Below are positions 24,915-38,900 of a stretch of DNA of 64,000 nucleotides, piece after piece. The stretch is from Pomphorhynchus laevis (taxonomy: Eukaryota > Acanthocephala > Palaeacanthocephala > Echinorhynchida > Pomphorhynchidae), in contig WNNJ02003518.1 in assembly GCA_012934845.2 (NCBI GenBank), positions 158,355-222,354 on the forward strand, in the 5' to 3' direction. Under the pieces are notes generated by a model. The model saw nothing but the letters and a program-made list of their open reading frames with translations. It did no database searches and was not told where the DNA came from. Each line of letters begins with the position of its first letter. Positions within the stretch are counted from its first letter, which is position 1. The position numbers and the translations under genes were made by a program.

Positions 24915-25130
24915 TATGCTTAGGCATAATAAATTATTTGTTGATGAGAAAATTTCTTTTATATACATTTTTACAACTTTTCGGTCATACGCAGTGACCC
25001 TTTTCAAGATTTTCAAGTGGCCATTTTCATCTTGAAAAGGGTCACTGCGTATGACCGAAAACTAGTAAAAATTTATATATATGAAATGTTCTCGTCAACA
25101 AATAATTTATTTCTTGCCTAAACACAAGGT
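24915..25130. repeat. Long inverted repeat with PLE-like terminal sequence
   Basis: The core arms are perfect: 24978-25010 and 25029-25061 (33 bp each, 18-nt spacer). Similarity continues outward, with mismatches, to about 95-100 bp per arm (24915-25010 and 25029-25130). The core CTTGAAAAGGGTCACTGCGT followed by ATGACCGAAAA resembles the leader of PLE pseudo-LTRs. It lies between PLE tail copies. Confidence 0.75.
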
Positions 25131-25144
25131 TATTATATATCATC

Positions 25145-25710
25145 AATATTAGTATTGCCACCCAACGGTTATGGGGATGGCAACGGTTATAAGGATGACT
25201 ACCTTGCGACTATAACGCTGATGGAGGACCACAACGATTCTGGAAATTACCACTGCTATAGTGTGGAAAAAAGAATGGTTTTAAAAAGACTTGAGGCTTC
25301 CGATTGTGGTTGTTTCACTGATACAGTAACATGTTGGAAATTCAACAGAAAATAATGCTGACTACAAAGCAAACTTGGTACCACTAAACTTCTCTGCTAA
25401 GTTTCGAAGGTGTCTCACCTGTAATGGCCTTGGCTGCGGTGTGGAGTTCGGAAGCCTAAGTCCTTTAAGAAGACGGGCAGTGGAAGGCTTCTTCAGACTG
25501 GAAGAAGAGGTGATGTGTTCGAACAGAAGGGAGGTATGGAGATCATGCGATAAGACCGCTGGCCTCCGTCTGCTAGAATCCTCTCCTTATGTGGTACTAA
25601 TCCTTCGATTTTTGCCTATATATTCTAATTCTTTTGACAAAACGTTTTCCACGTACGGTTGTATTTTTTTAATAAAATCTTTATTATTAGTAGTATTGCC
25701 ACGAAAATAA
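25145..25710. other. GC-richer patch with two unrecognised open frames
   Basis: Plus-strand frames at 25155-25355 (66 codons) and 25375-25710 (111 codons) match no family I know. The base composition differs clearly from the AT-rich surroundings, so it may be an old transposon internal region. On the minus strand a donor-like CATTACAG|GTGAGA is visible at about 25412, but I cannot build a gene from it. Confidence 0.25.
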
Positions 25711-25974
25711 AATTTTTATTTTTAAATAAAAAATATAATTTTTCAAGTTATAGTTTTAGTTTTCAATATTTAAATTTATAAAAATCTCACGAATTAAAAA
25801 TGTCAATGTTTATAGGAGTAATGTTTATGTTATAGCACAACATTTTGTATCCACAGTTCGATTATTTTGATTACTTTATTTACAAGACGATAGCAGTAGC
25901 TGTCGAAATACGGAACATGAATCGTTCTAGGTATATGATTATACTTCGAAAATAAAATAAAATTTTATATTCCC

Positions 25975-26205
25975 TCACTCTACGTTCCCAGTTACTTCAA
26001 CAACTATGGTCTCGGATCCTTCCTCGTCGCCGCTCTACTCGCCTGGAATCAACTCCCTCGGGACGTCCGCCGTGCTCCCTCCTTTATCACATTCAAACAC
26101 CTCATCCGTTCACCTCGACTCCTGATTTACAGTTTTGTTTTGTTGTGGTCATGTAAGCGTTCGATGGCACTCATTTGCCACGTTAAAATAAATCCTTTTT
26201 TATTC
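25975..26205 (+). mobile_element. LINE 3' end, second copy of the 2.3-3.0 kb family
   Basis: This corresponds to 2745-2975: CTACTCGCCTGGAATCAACT encodes AWNQLP, then TCATTTAAACA-type FITFKHL, the shared TTTGTTTTGTTGTGGTCATG and the same 3' end TTAAAATAAAT. It is strongly 5'-truncated (about 230 bp). Confidence 0.75.
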
Positions 26206-26970
26206 ATTTTACGAAATATTATTAGTTTTTGAATACTACAAAACGTGAGTAAACAAAATTAGGGCTTGGTTAATTTTCGAGTTCACATTGACTTTCGTTT
26301 GTAGATGCTTCTTTCACTCCGATATTTGATGATGCGGTTGCATTACGAACTTATTCACCTGCATGTGAAAACCTTTATAGGTATCTCATTATATGGATAT
26401 GCAACATTCTTTTGCTGCTAAACTAATGGAAAGAAAAAGGCTTCGATTTAATGTCATCGTTTGTTACTTCTACTCTGATAAAATTTAGCTTCTAATTTGC
26501 TTATTTTTATTATTATCTATGAATTCTTCTTTTACCTTTATAGCCAATTTTTACTACTCATAGCACATTAAGTTATCGATTATAATAGAAACTTCTTTAT
26601 TGAAGTAATAACGTCATAAAGTCTTTGTTTTTTATATAACTTTAAGCACCTTGTTCTTTTATCGTATAATTGTAGAAACGCCTTTTAAAATTATTTTTAC
26701 GTATTTCAACGCTGCAACAATAGACTGGGAAAACGATCTAGAGCACTTGAGAACGATAAAAGTGAATGATTTAATGCAGACGCAATTTAATTGCGAATAG
26801 CAGCTAACAGACGCTTAACAAGTCGAAAATCAAAATTATCATAAGACCTTTTATTGATGATATTGACTGTTGTTACAAATTGATTTATTTGTTAAATTGG
26901 CAGACCTAACTTGAACTGGTTTTTGGACTTGTAGCAACGAAAAATTGATTGTTCCGTCTGAATCTTTATA
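26206..26970 (+). promoter_or_regulatory. Upstream region and leader of the phosphotransferase gene
   Basis: The start ATG is at 26971. An acceptor-like TTTTTGGACTTGTAG ends at 26934, 36 nt before the ATG, so the leader may be joined by cis- or trans-splicing. No TATA box or other motif was assigned. Confidence 0.3.
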
Positions 26971-29900
26971 ATGCCCTCAAAATCAAAGAAACAAGGCCCA
27001 CCGAAAATAGGAGCGTCGTTTTCCAGTATTGGTCATAATTCCTTCAATAAGCATAATAGATATCTCGATTGTGGAAGCATTTTGACTGATCGACAATTGG
27101 AATGTATCAAATCGCATAAATACGCCTCAGAAGGAACAACACTGCTGGATCCGTATTTTCAGGAGTTTTGGCGAAAGGTTATTAACATTATTCCTCTTAG
27201 CGTTGCTCCGAATATGCTTACTCTTTTTGGACTGATGTGCAACCTAATTCCATCTACACTGCTATTTGTGTACAGCAATGGTGGCAAAGATCCAGTATGT
27301 TTGTCTAATCTTTACTGATCAGTTTAATCTTTTAAATTTGTAATTTTTATATCGTCATTAGATTTTAAAAATTGCTTTGCCATCTTTTTGGGCATTCGCA
27401 AAATTATTCAATTTGCTCTGGTATGCGCGCTATGATTTTATCTGTTAATAAATAATTATTGATTATTTATTTAGCAACATTTTATCTGTTGCTAAATTAC
27501 CAGTAATTTAGCGAAAATACAGGTAAAATTATTTATTAATTATAAATAATTATTGATTAAATAATTTTGATGTAAAATCATTTTTAAGACTTCCTGATTA
27601 TTTTATACAGTTTTTAATTATTTAAATTAAATATATTGTTTTCTGCTTCGGTTTTATGCCGGGTAATTAATTTTAATAACTCAGTAGGTTAAATCATTAA
27701 TGCCCTTTTTATCTGGGGAAAGTCATAACCAATTTGAGCGGATGTAAATACAAAATGAAGTTATCTTATTCTAAATAAAATATATTATTAATTATATTCT
27801 GCATAGCTTTGAAAAAAAACACATTTCGGAAAGAATAAATTAATTACAAACACAGCAGTTCCTCCTGGTGAGCTCTAATCCTTATTCTGATACATCGTTT
27901 GTTATTTATTAGTCAATTCATAAAAATGACGTTTATTATAAATTTAAATTTTTTATTTTAACTTGATTTAAATTATAGAAAATCTAAAAACAATTATTAA
28001 TTTTATTATTTAATTATTAATTATTTTATTTTTATCTATCATTATTGTTAATTTATAAATAATTTTATATACGTTATCTGATCTGATCTGTTAATAAATA
28101 TTGAATTCCTTTATGTGGTAAATTGCAAATGGCCTAATATTGGGATTATGGATGATCGTAAATGATCCTTATTCTGATACAATGTCTTTTATTTATTAGT
28201 CAATTAATAAAAATTGATTTTTATTTTAAATTTCGAATTTTTATTTTATTTTGATATAAATTATATAAAATCCACCGGTAATATAAATTAACAATTTAAT
28301 TATTTTTTAATATTTGTACACATCCTCTGCAATGATTTAATAAAAGAAATTACATCTATTTTAAACAATTTTTATATCATATATCGAAACGAATCTAATA
28401 GAATAATAAGTACACAAATGTTATCAATGCTCACTTATAACGTTTATATTAATTTAGAATTTACCTCACAGCTTATTATATTTATTTAAAAAATAAAAAA
28501 CAGAAAATTAAAAATGTCATAACTTATTTGATGTTTAATTAATTTGATAATAAATTACTACTTTTACAGAATTAATTTTAAATTCTGTTGAATTGATACA
28601 AATAAAATAATAAAATATAATAAAAGTATATTATTGTTTTTGATTTAACAAAAGTTTAATATTATTTAAATATTGTTTTTTGTTAGTATCACCGATTATA
28701 GAATTTTTTAAGATAATAAATAGGTGCAATTATTGAAAATTATTAATGTGTTTGTTAATTAAATGATTGTTCTGATATTTCAATAAAGTTTATTATTTTT
28801 AGTAAAAATTAAATCGCTCTTTTTTATTATTTCTTGATATTTTGATTCGTAAAAAGTGGAATCAATATGTCGTTACGTAATTCAATCTGATAAAATAGTT
28901 GTCTTAATTAGATTTACTTGATAATTAGCCAGTATAAATAAACAAATTTGGTGCGAGCAGAATTCTTTATAACTGAAAAATATATTGATTTTAAAAGTAT
29001 AATAAATTAAGCATGTAATTAAATTATTAAATTATTAAACGGTTTTTATAAAGTAATTTATAATCCTTTACTCAATTCTAACAGATATATTCAGTGACTT
29101 TAATATTTAATAATTAATATTTTTATCTTAAAATATTTTATTTAATTTATAAATATATCTTACCAAAGCATTTTTCTTTTTAGTAGTAAAGATATATAAA
29201 TTTAGTGTCCTCGAGTTTTATACCTGTTTGTGGCACTGGGACTTTTTATCTATCAAACGTTAGATGCGATTGACGGAAAGCAAGCAAGGCGAACTCAATC
29301 TTCATCGCCCCTTGGAGAACTGTTTGACCATGGATGCGACGCCATTACATGTGGTAAAATAAATTTGGACTTTTGTAGAAAAACTTTTTTAGTTTAGCTC
29401 TTTATAATTTTCAAAAAATTGAATTCAACACATAAATGATTAAAAAGTAAAATTATTAAACACTAATTAGAAATATATATGTTTAAAACATATATCTTTT
29501 TATCTTATTTTCTGTTGATAAAAATTGAGATTTCATTCAATTAAAAATTGAATGAGATTGATTACAATCTCATTTAAATTACAACAAAAAATAATTTGAA
29601 ATAAATTTGAAATCTTCAACTACAACAAATTTATATTTGTAATTGAAACAAATTGTTTAAATAAATAAAATAAATTAATCAGATTTACCTAATTAATTAA
29701 ATTTAATTTAAATTAAATTTGATTTAAATTCTTTAAGAAAAAGGTCTTTTTTGTTTGATACTTGGCTGTTTGAAGTTTTGTCAAATTTTACACTATTCTA
29801 GAGCGTGCATATTTACTGTAGAAATATTACGCTAGAAAAACTAATTTTTTAACAAAAAATATGATGACGTCATAACTAAATCAATGACATCAGTGACAGG

Positions 29901-32900
29901 TCAAGAGTTAAGATACTAACTCTTCATAGCCATGCAAAACTTTGGTCGCTAGAAACTTTGATCAATAGAAAAGTTTTTTTTATAAAAGTTATTTAAATTG
30001 GAAGTTACGCAAAAAATTGATGTAGTGGGATATATTTATTTCGAATTTTTGAAATCTACGATTTTTAATAGTACTAATAGACTATTTATTTCTTTATACA
30101 ACATCGATTTTTACAATAATCGATTTTTAGACAAAATAAAACAATTTTTGTATAATGAAGAATGTGACGAAAATTATTAATTTTATCATTAATTTATTGA
30201 ATGTCAACAACAATATAATAAACGTATTACTTTATTTACTCTCTTTAAATATAATACTTTTAATCCCCATTTAATCAATTATCTGATACTTATTAAATCC
30301 CCTGATCCATTATTGATAAATAATTATTGGAGCTGGATCAAAGAAAAGAGAACATTTTTTGATATTTCGCTAACTACTTCTGTTAGCATCTTCAGAAATT
30401 ACTAAAAAATAATTTTCTGAAGATGCTAACAGAAATTAGCGATATATCAATAAAAAATCGTTTCTTCTTTGATCCAGCTCCAATAATTATACATTTCGTT
30501 ATTTAATCTGTTATATTTAATATCATATGGTATGCACGATAATTCTTTATAGTAATTCTTTAATTTCAAAGCTAAAACCATAGATTTATGAATAACTTAA
30601 AACCAGCTTTTTTGAATCGGTTAATACTACATCAAGTATCAGAATGAAGATTGAAGGTCGTCTAGAGGAATAATGTTTTTGATCTGATGAAAATTTATTA
30701 GCCATCGTAACAGTTAAAATTTATTGTTTATAATATTCTGCTGATTTATATGTATCTATTAAATTATTAAAATGATTTTGAAGAAAGCCAATAATTTTGA
30801 TAAATCAAAATTATTTAAAGGTAGACATTTATATTCAGACAAGCAAAAGCCGCTTTAACGGGTGGTAATATGTTTCCTTAATTATAGCTGACTTGTTTTT
30901 AAGCTTTATAGAATATGAATTCGTTTATAACGAATTTATATTTTTTTTATATATATTTTTATATATAATTTATATTTTTTTTAATTTATATTTATTTTTT
31001 TACACACTTTAAAAAATATTTGCAAAATAATCGAAATTAATACTGGTATAAAACACTATTTCAGTATTAATTCTACAAAAGAATTTTTAGAACAGACAAA
31101 AGGAATAAATTTTCAAAATATAAATACATACGATTTTAGTACGCTTTTTACAAATCTAGATTTAGTAGATATTAAAGAAACGTTAGTAAAATTAATTAAT
31201 CTTATATTCGGAAAAAGATATACATATATATGTTATAATAATTATAACGCCTATCTAACAAAAATTAAACCATCAAATAAATATAAATATATGGATAAAA
31301 TTGAATTAATAGAATCCTTAAATATTTTGATCAATCAAAATTATTTAAAAGTAGGGACATCTATATTTAGACAAGTAAAAAGTGTTCCAATGGGAGGTAA
31401 TAGTAGCCCAATTATAGCTGACTTGTTTTTAAGCTTTATAGAATATGAATTTGTTCATAACTGTGTAAAAAATAAATCTAAATTATATAAAAATATGAAA
31501 TATATGTTTCGATAAATTAATGATATATGTATTTAACTCTAATAATTTTTATTCCTAATGTGAACAAATCCGTGTAGCCTTTTAGGTATTACCTTTTTCA
31601 AAAGAAAAAGGTAATACCAGCTTACATATTTATTTTAATATCTTAAAGATATTTTGAAAAATATATTTTTAAAAATAGTTTTAATAGTAAGACAACATGG
31701 TCTTGTTTGCTAATAATTTTTTAATAATCTATTAATAAAAATATAATCTCTAATAATTTTTATTCAATTAGTGAACAAATTTATTCTTAACAAAACCAAT
31801 ATTAATGTTAAAAAAGGTGTATATCTATATATGATCATTAAATAAAACTATTATTAATTTGTATCGTAAAGATGACATATTTAAATTTACAAGAAACATA
31901 TTTTTGCATGAGCATTCATGCATAGCATATAATTTAAAATATAAATGGAAATATTTTATTTTTTAAAATAAAATATTATTAATATTTTAATAATATGCTA
32001 GGAAGTGCCAAACTGAAAAGACTATGATAAAAAACTAATTAAAAATGCTTTATTTAAAACAAATGCTTGATTTTCGGGAATTTTGAGCATAACACGCACT
32101 TAGAATTACAATTCTAATCGATTTGGTTTTGAAAATGATAAATTTTTAAATTCTATATTTTTGGATTTTTTGTAAAATTAATTTTATTTATTTAAATTTA
32201 ATTTTATGTGTATATTTAGTAATTTTTTTTAATTTTATGTGTATATTTAGTAATTATTGGTCTGCAAGCATTAGTAGTTGTGCAAGCCGGTAGAGATCCC
32301 TGGATTATGTTCACGGGTTATTTCACTGTTATCGCGACTTATTATTGTGCACACTGGCAAACCTACGTAACTGGTCGTCTTCGATTTGGATAGTATGTTT
32401 ATTAAATATATTCTTGTTAAGCCTATTGCTATATTAGTTTAGACGTAACCGAAGCACAAGTCTCGTTAATTATAGTCTACATTACATGCTTTATATGGCA
32501 AAATAATTACTGGAATTTTGAGGTATTTAATTTTGATTTCCTTAGTTATTTACTATTTTATATTGCAATTATTAAACAATCACATTTTTAATCGATTTAA
32601 TTCGATAGTGAGCGAAATAATCTATAAAAATGTTCAGATGTTGTTTATATTTTTATTATTTATATGTATTTAGGTTCTTAGTTTGGGCCAAAAACACTGA
32701 ATAACAAAAATTCTAAACTTTGTAAATAAGTAAAAATTAATTATTTATTATAAATTAATATAAATATTAATAATTAATAATTATTAAGCTGTGAACAGTT
32801 TATTACTGCTTCTGTCATCTATTGGTGTTGGGGATTAACGATAGATTACAACCGATAAAAAATATACAGCGGAATCGAAAGTACAATTAAAGAAAAACAC

Positions 32901-35900
32901 ATACGATTATTAAATGAAATTCACTATAAATGTGGTTTAATCTGGAATTTTATCAGGAATTATTAGAGATAATTTTAATTAGACAGTATAATTTAATTAT
33001 ACAGAATATATTCAACAATTGTCCGTCTTTTCGTGTAGAGTAAGCTTAATGTGGCATATTTTGCCATGAAATCTATAGAGACAAGCTCTAAAAATTTAGC
33101 ATCCACTAATTGTCATTAGGCTGCATCCACTTTAGCTGATGCCGTTTAGCCAATAATTTATATTTGCCATTCTTTCATTCCATCAAATATAGCAATCGTA
33201 AGCTTGAGTTTTGGGAAGATCAAATTGAGTTTGAAGGTTAAGCGGGTTGAGGTTTATCTCAATCGAGTTAAGCTTAATCGAGTTGTCTAATCAAGGTTTT
33301 AAGATTAGTCCCGTTTTAATGATTATTAATCATTAATAATCATTAATAATTGATTTAATAATATTATAAATACAATTGAATTTGTCCCGAATATCTCAAA
33401 TATAACTTATTAATAAATATTAATGTAGTGAGATTGATTTAAACCACTTATCTCTTTGCTCGGGTCAAAAACAAAAATTACAAACAGTGAACAATTACAC
33501 TTCGTAGTTATTCTTGAATTGTAGAATGTCAACTACGGTTAACAGGTCAATTGTATTCAATGACAATTTTAATGAATGCACTTAAATACATAAGGCATTT
33601 GAAGCGATAAGCACAAAGACACGTCGGTAATACAAATATATAAGACATTTTAAGCATAAAACACAATTACACGTTGATGATTTAACGTGAGATACACATC
33701 ATATAAGAGGTATTTTACTACAAAACAGACACATCTAGTTAGTTTATGTATAAACCTGAGTCAAATGAAACTCATGTTTCAAAGATAATGTCTTAGACCC
33801 CATATTTTGAAAGTTTAGTAGCACGATGGCGCTTGAATCTTGCATTATCTAACACACTAGTACAAGAAACTTTTGGCGTTACTTCAGCCACAGCTTTTCG
33901 GTCAGGCTAAAAAAACTTTCAAGCCGGATAGTAAGCCAAGGAGTAATTTTAAAATAACTTAGATCATCTTTGAATGGTGCACTCCAACATATCGCAACCC
34001 TTATATTGCGGTTTCTGATGTTGTTTTTCTATTTTTACATATTTATTTTAGATAAGTGAATGACTGTCGAGACATTACCCAGATTCCTGCAGTTCGTACA
34101 ACGCTCTTACCGTTTACTTTCGATTGATAGTCGTTCGGTCGATCGTTCGATCGACCGAACGACTTGGAGGACCTCCCTTTCGAAATTAAATTACTTTTGA
34201 TATAATTAGTATAATTATTATATAATTATTATCACTTTTGATTGTTAGACATTTTTTAAGATAGGGCATTGTTGATGACTCTGCAGCATTTCTTGATTTG
34301 CGTTTGCATGATTCGAAACTTTTTAAAATTTAAAAATAATTTAGAAAATTAAAAATTTTTTATAACTTTTTGTTAACATTTGTATTAAACACTGACTTAA
34401 GATTTAAATTTAAACGGTAAAATGTCAAAAATGTTCTTATGGTATACCATGTCTTCTGAAAGAAGACATCGTAATCCCTTCGCAATTACCCACTTTAAAA
34501 AGTATATATCCCCTATATGAATTGGAGAGCTATTATCATCATTTCATTTATATTGGACTTTGAGGATAGCGCCACGCTAGAAAGACACAATGAGCTCTCA
34601 TTGCACGATACAATTAAATATATTGCCCCAATATCGAGATAGGATTGTAAACTTCTATTTTAAGTGATTTGTACCATAATATTGAGTGGCGCTCTTATTT
34701 CCTCAAAGGTAAACATCGCGGTTATTGGATCGGAGTCAAACTCAGTGTTTATCTTTTTGAATGGCACGGGCAAATACATTTTGGTTTTTCAGTGTGATAA
34801 ATTAAATCTAAATAATTTTTCTATTTTACTAGAGAAATACGATTTTTTATTTTACAATTATGTGACATTAGCTTCCAAGGTACCTATAATCCATAATGAT
34901 ACGACGACTCTGATCGGTCCGTAGCTGTTGGGTACTCCATTCTGATATAAGTCTGCAGGTCACTACAAAAAAGGATTTATTCAATCCTATACGATAGAGC
35001 GCTCTTTCTTTCCTAAACCAATTAGGTTTTTTTTTACTTTTAATCAGACGATATGGCTTATAAATTATTTTTGAGTAAGCAAGAATGAAGGATAGTAAAC
35101 ATTTCAAATCACAATGTGCTCGAGATAACCATCATCGAGGAGTAATAACGCTTTTTGGCTAAAAATATCACGAAGTCGTACGCGAACTAAGTACTCCTGG
35201 ACAGTTCTACTTTATCAAATTTTTTCTGGAATGTAATCTAAACATAAAGGTTTGTGTTTTCAAAGTAACGATGATTCAGAGTTCATATCTAAACGAGAAT
35301 TGAGATCTTTTAAGTTTGTGAATATTAGATCAATACAGCTTATCTCGTTGTGCGATTCTCAAGACCAATCTTTTATGAGCAAGTTAAGTAATAAATTTAT
35401 TTCCAAAAAATAGTTTGAAAGAAATTTAAGCCGCCTATTAATGGCCTATAAACGGTTTATCGGATAGGCCGTTAATATTTTGGCATTCTGATATAAGTCT
35501 ACAAGTCACTATAAAGAATTATATATTCAATCTGATTCGATACTATAAAGCGCTCTTATACGTTCAATGCTATAAGTTCAGTCCGTGACTCTTTATGAAA
35601 TAAAGTATATGTTCTATGTTCGCCATGTGAAGTTTGCGGAATTTAAGGCCTTGATATACTTTGCAATCTTTCAGCTACCGAGCCATAGAAAGGATATTAT
35701 CGGTTGTGATTTCGTTAGTTGATACAATGAGCAACGGGAGGGTCCTGTCGATTTGCTTGCGGCAATGACAAATATTTTGTACATTATATGGCTTAATATT
35801 TTAACACATTCAAACAACTTCATCATTGACACCAAATCATTCTCTGATTCAGGCAGACCCCTGTTGAGTACAAAATGGAAACCCATTTTGACTGTCATGT

Positions 35901-38900
35901 TTCCAAAGATATTCTAGTAGTGCCTTTTGACTGTATATAACGAGCTATCTCCATTCTCGCATGATTTTGCAAATGTACTTTTTCGATCAGATAGTATATC
36001 TGCATCAGAATGTGTTTCCTTAGTATGACCGGGAATTACGCAAGCTATCAACCCCATTCTTAAGATGAATGGGGTTGATTTATCGTCGTGTTATCGAAGA
36101 TTTATCGTCGTGTTATTCCAAAGAACTAATCATCTGCTTAGCTGCACGATAACCAGAGAGAGATTCTAGCAAAAATAGCTTTCTGGAGACGCTATGTGGA
36201 ACTCTACATAGGATTAAAGTAAGCATCCATTCTTCGTACACAAATCAAATGAAAAATAATTTACAAAGTGTCCTGGAATCAGAAGTTAAATCGAACAATT
36301 TGGTTACTTATACAACTTGCAAAGTAGTTAAGGAACTTGAAATATCACAATTGGAAGATTTTTCAATTGATGCGTTTGAAGAATCTGTTTGTGGGGAAGT
36401 ACTAACCGTTTCAAAACATTGAGTTGAGGGTGTCCAAGAGTACGGCAAAAATCTAAATGTAGTTGATAATTGATTGTTCTGGTAAGCAAAACGAGTGCTA
36501 GCAAGCAATTCGAACAAGCTTTGCTATGTTTGATACAAAAGAAATTTAAACAAATCGCGTTCTTTTTCCATTGCTAGAAAAGCCATTTGAAACAAATAAT
36601 TTAAAACAAATCTGTTAAAATCAGTAAGGCAATAAAAAGTAAAATTTAACATTTCGATAATATATTATTTTACGTAGTTGTCTATCGCTCTATAGATTTT
36701 ATCAAAAACACCCACCTTTATACAATAGTTTTCTCGTTTCATTAGATAAGATGGAAATTCCTAAATTTGTTTATTTAATGTATTATTTATTTAATGTACA
36801 AATTAAATCGTTTATTTCATATTAAAAGTCATAAGTACTTACCGAATTGAACTAATTTATAAATATATTAAACCACAAATAAAAATAAATTATAAATAAT
36901 TATAATATTATAATTTTATTATTTAATGTATTCTCCGATTGCCCAACAGACCAACAGCACTTGTAGTTATAATTCACTTTATAAATCGTTTTAATTTATA
37001 TGAACCAGCGAAAATTAAACAAAAAATATTATTCAATATTTCAATGGCAACTGCCATCATCAGTAAAAAAGCGTTTTACAGCTCTTTGTTATTAGAAGTG
37101 AAATGTCTTGTTAGCTTCTAGTTTGTCAACGAGCGAAGCTAGCCAATATGGAATTGATTGAGATTATAATGATACTAATTACATTATTATAAATAATTAT
37201 AATAATGAATTATAATTATAATAATTATTTAATATAATTTAAAAATGATAAATTGCCTATAATGCATTTTCGTTAATGAAGTACATTACATATTGCAATG
37301 CATTATTGAATGCATTATGTAATAGGTGATATATTAATACATCACCTATTTTTATATAATTTATTTGACAGTAATTAATTTTAAATTAGTTGATTTAATA
37401 TTTCCAAGCAAAGTATTACAAATGAAATTGATTTCTCCTTCAAACGTACATTTTTTCATTTATATTTCCGTATTCCAACAAATATCTGCCATTATAAAAT
37501 AAATACATTTTAGGACATCTCCGATCCGAGATGTCTTATCTAATCAGATCGGACATGTCTCATCACATTCGGCAGGCAAAATAGTATTTAACCAAATGAA
37601 ATAATTAATTAATTAATTATTAATTTACAATATTGTAAATATTGTACAATAATGAATTATAATTAATAACTAATATTTGTCTTTAAGTTAAAGCTCGCAT
37701 GAGTAAAGCCACCTTATAATTCCAAAGAATATAATTGAATAATTTTTTATCTTCTAATTAATTATCTTCCTGCATGACATTTAATTAATCATTTAATGAT
37801 TAAAGAAGGGCAAACGTGTCAGATAAGTTAAGTAAATGTCTCAAAAGAAATTTGTAGTGCGTCAATTCAACATCATCATTATAAAAAAATGAATTTGACC
37901 AGCCATGAAAATTATACCATTCAACTGTTCTACATAAATTGATAAGACTAAAGTCAAAATTTGTCAAAAATGGATATACAGTAAATGACGTTCAATTTAA
38001 ATTTTTTTTCTCGTCTTGTAAAAATGTGAAAATGTTAAATGTAGATTAATAGTAAAAATGTTAAGTTCGGTTATTTAGTACATTAGAATACTTAGAGCAT
38101 AAAATACGTAGAATCAGTTATATGATCTGATTATGCAGATTTTACTGGCTTATTACATTTAATTTTAAAAAGCTCTGTCTAGACAAAAGATTTTGTAATT
38201 GATTTTACTGTTTATCGATTAGGGCAAACTCTGTTCAAGTCAAACCAAAATTTGTCAAACAAATTGATATTGGAGAAAATTATTTTTATATTTTGTCTAG
38301 TAACAGTTTTTTAAATTGATTTCAGAGATTTTTCGATCGTTTTCTGATTTCTCTAATTATCTAATAAAAATTTAAAAAGCTCTTTTTAAACTAATAAAAA
38401 TTCTTGTTATTTATGAATTTTAATTACTGGATTAATAATTATTTGAATGCGGTAAATACTATTTTGAATCAGATTATTTGCACGTACTTGACATTTTTTG
38501 TAGATTGGATCAGATGAGTTTTCGATAACTTTACGATCACTCTTTGCTACGCTTTTAATCTGTGGATGTATGCGTGCTATTGTCGACAGCATAACTGTAA
38601 TATCCAAAGGCGGTGTGGGTATTCAGGGATCTTCTATAGCAAATTCTAGCATCATTTCTCCGCTGTTTCAATACTTGCTGATCTTAGTTATTGCCTATAC
38701 AATAAGCCACAAGTCGAATAGCCATCTTTTTGAAAACTATCCTATTCTTTATCTCTTCACATTTGGATTAGTATGGTGCAAGTATACTGACATTCTCATC
38801 GTAAGTAAAAATATCTTTCAAATTTGTCAATTATATTTAGTTCTAATTTTGTATGTTTTAGTTAAAATATAATTTTTATATTTTATGATTTTTTTTGTAT

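Larger units (their letters stand above)
32523..38503. other. Intron 4 of the phosphotransferase gene (6 kb), with an unidentified relic at 34.4-36.5 kb
   Basis: Most of it is plain AT-rich DNA. 34430-36520 is less AT-rich and holds short frames on both strands (for example minus 35107-34868 with [20 protein letters not shown] and minus 35898-35671 with [18 protein letters not shown]), suggestive of an old transposon but not assignable. A block at 34940-35010 (TCTGATATAAGTCTGCAGGT) recurs at 35486-35555 in the same orientation. Perfect hairpins lie at 34130-34163 and 36047-36079. Confidence 0.45.
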
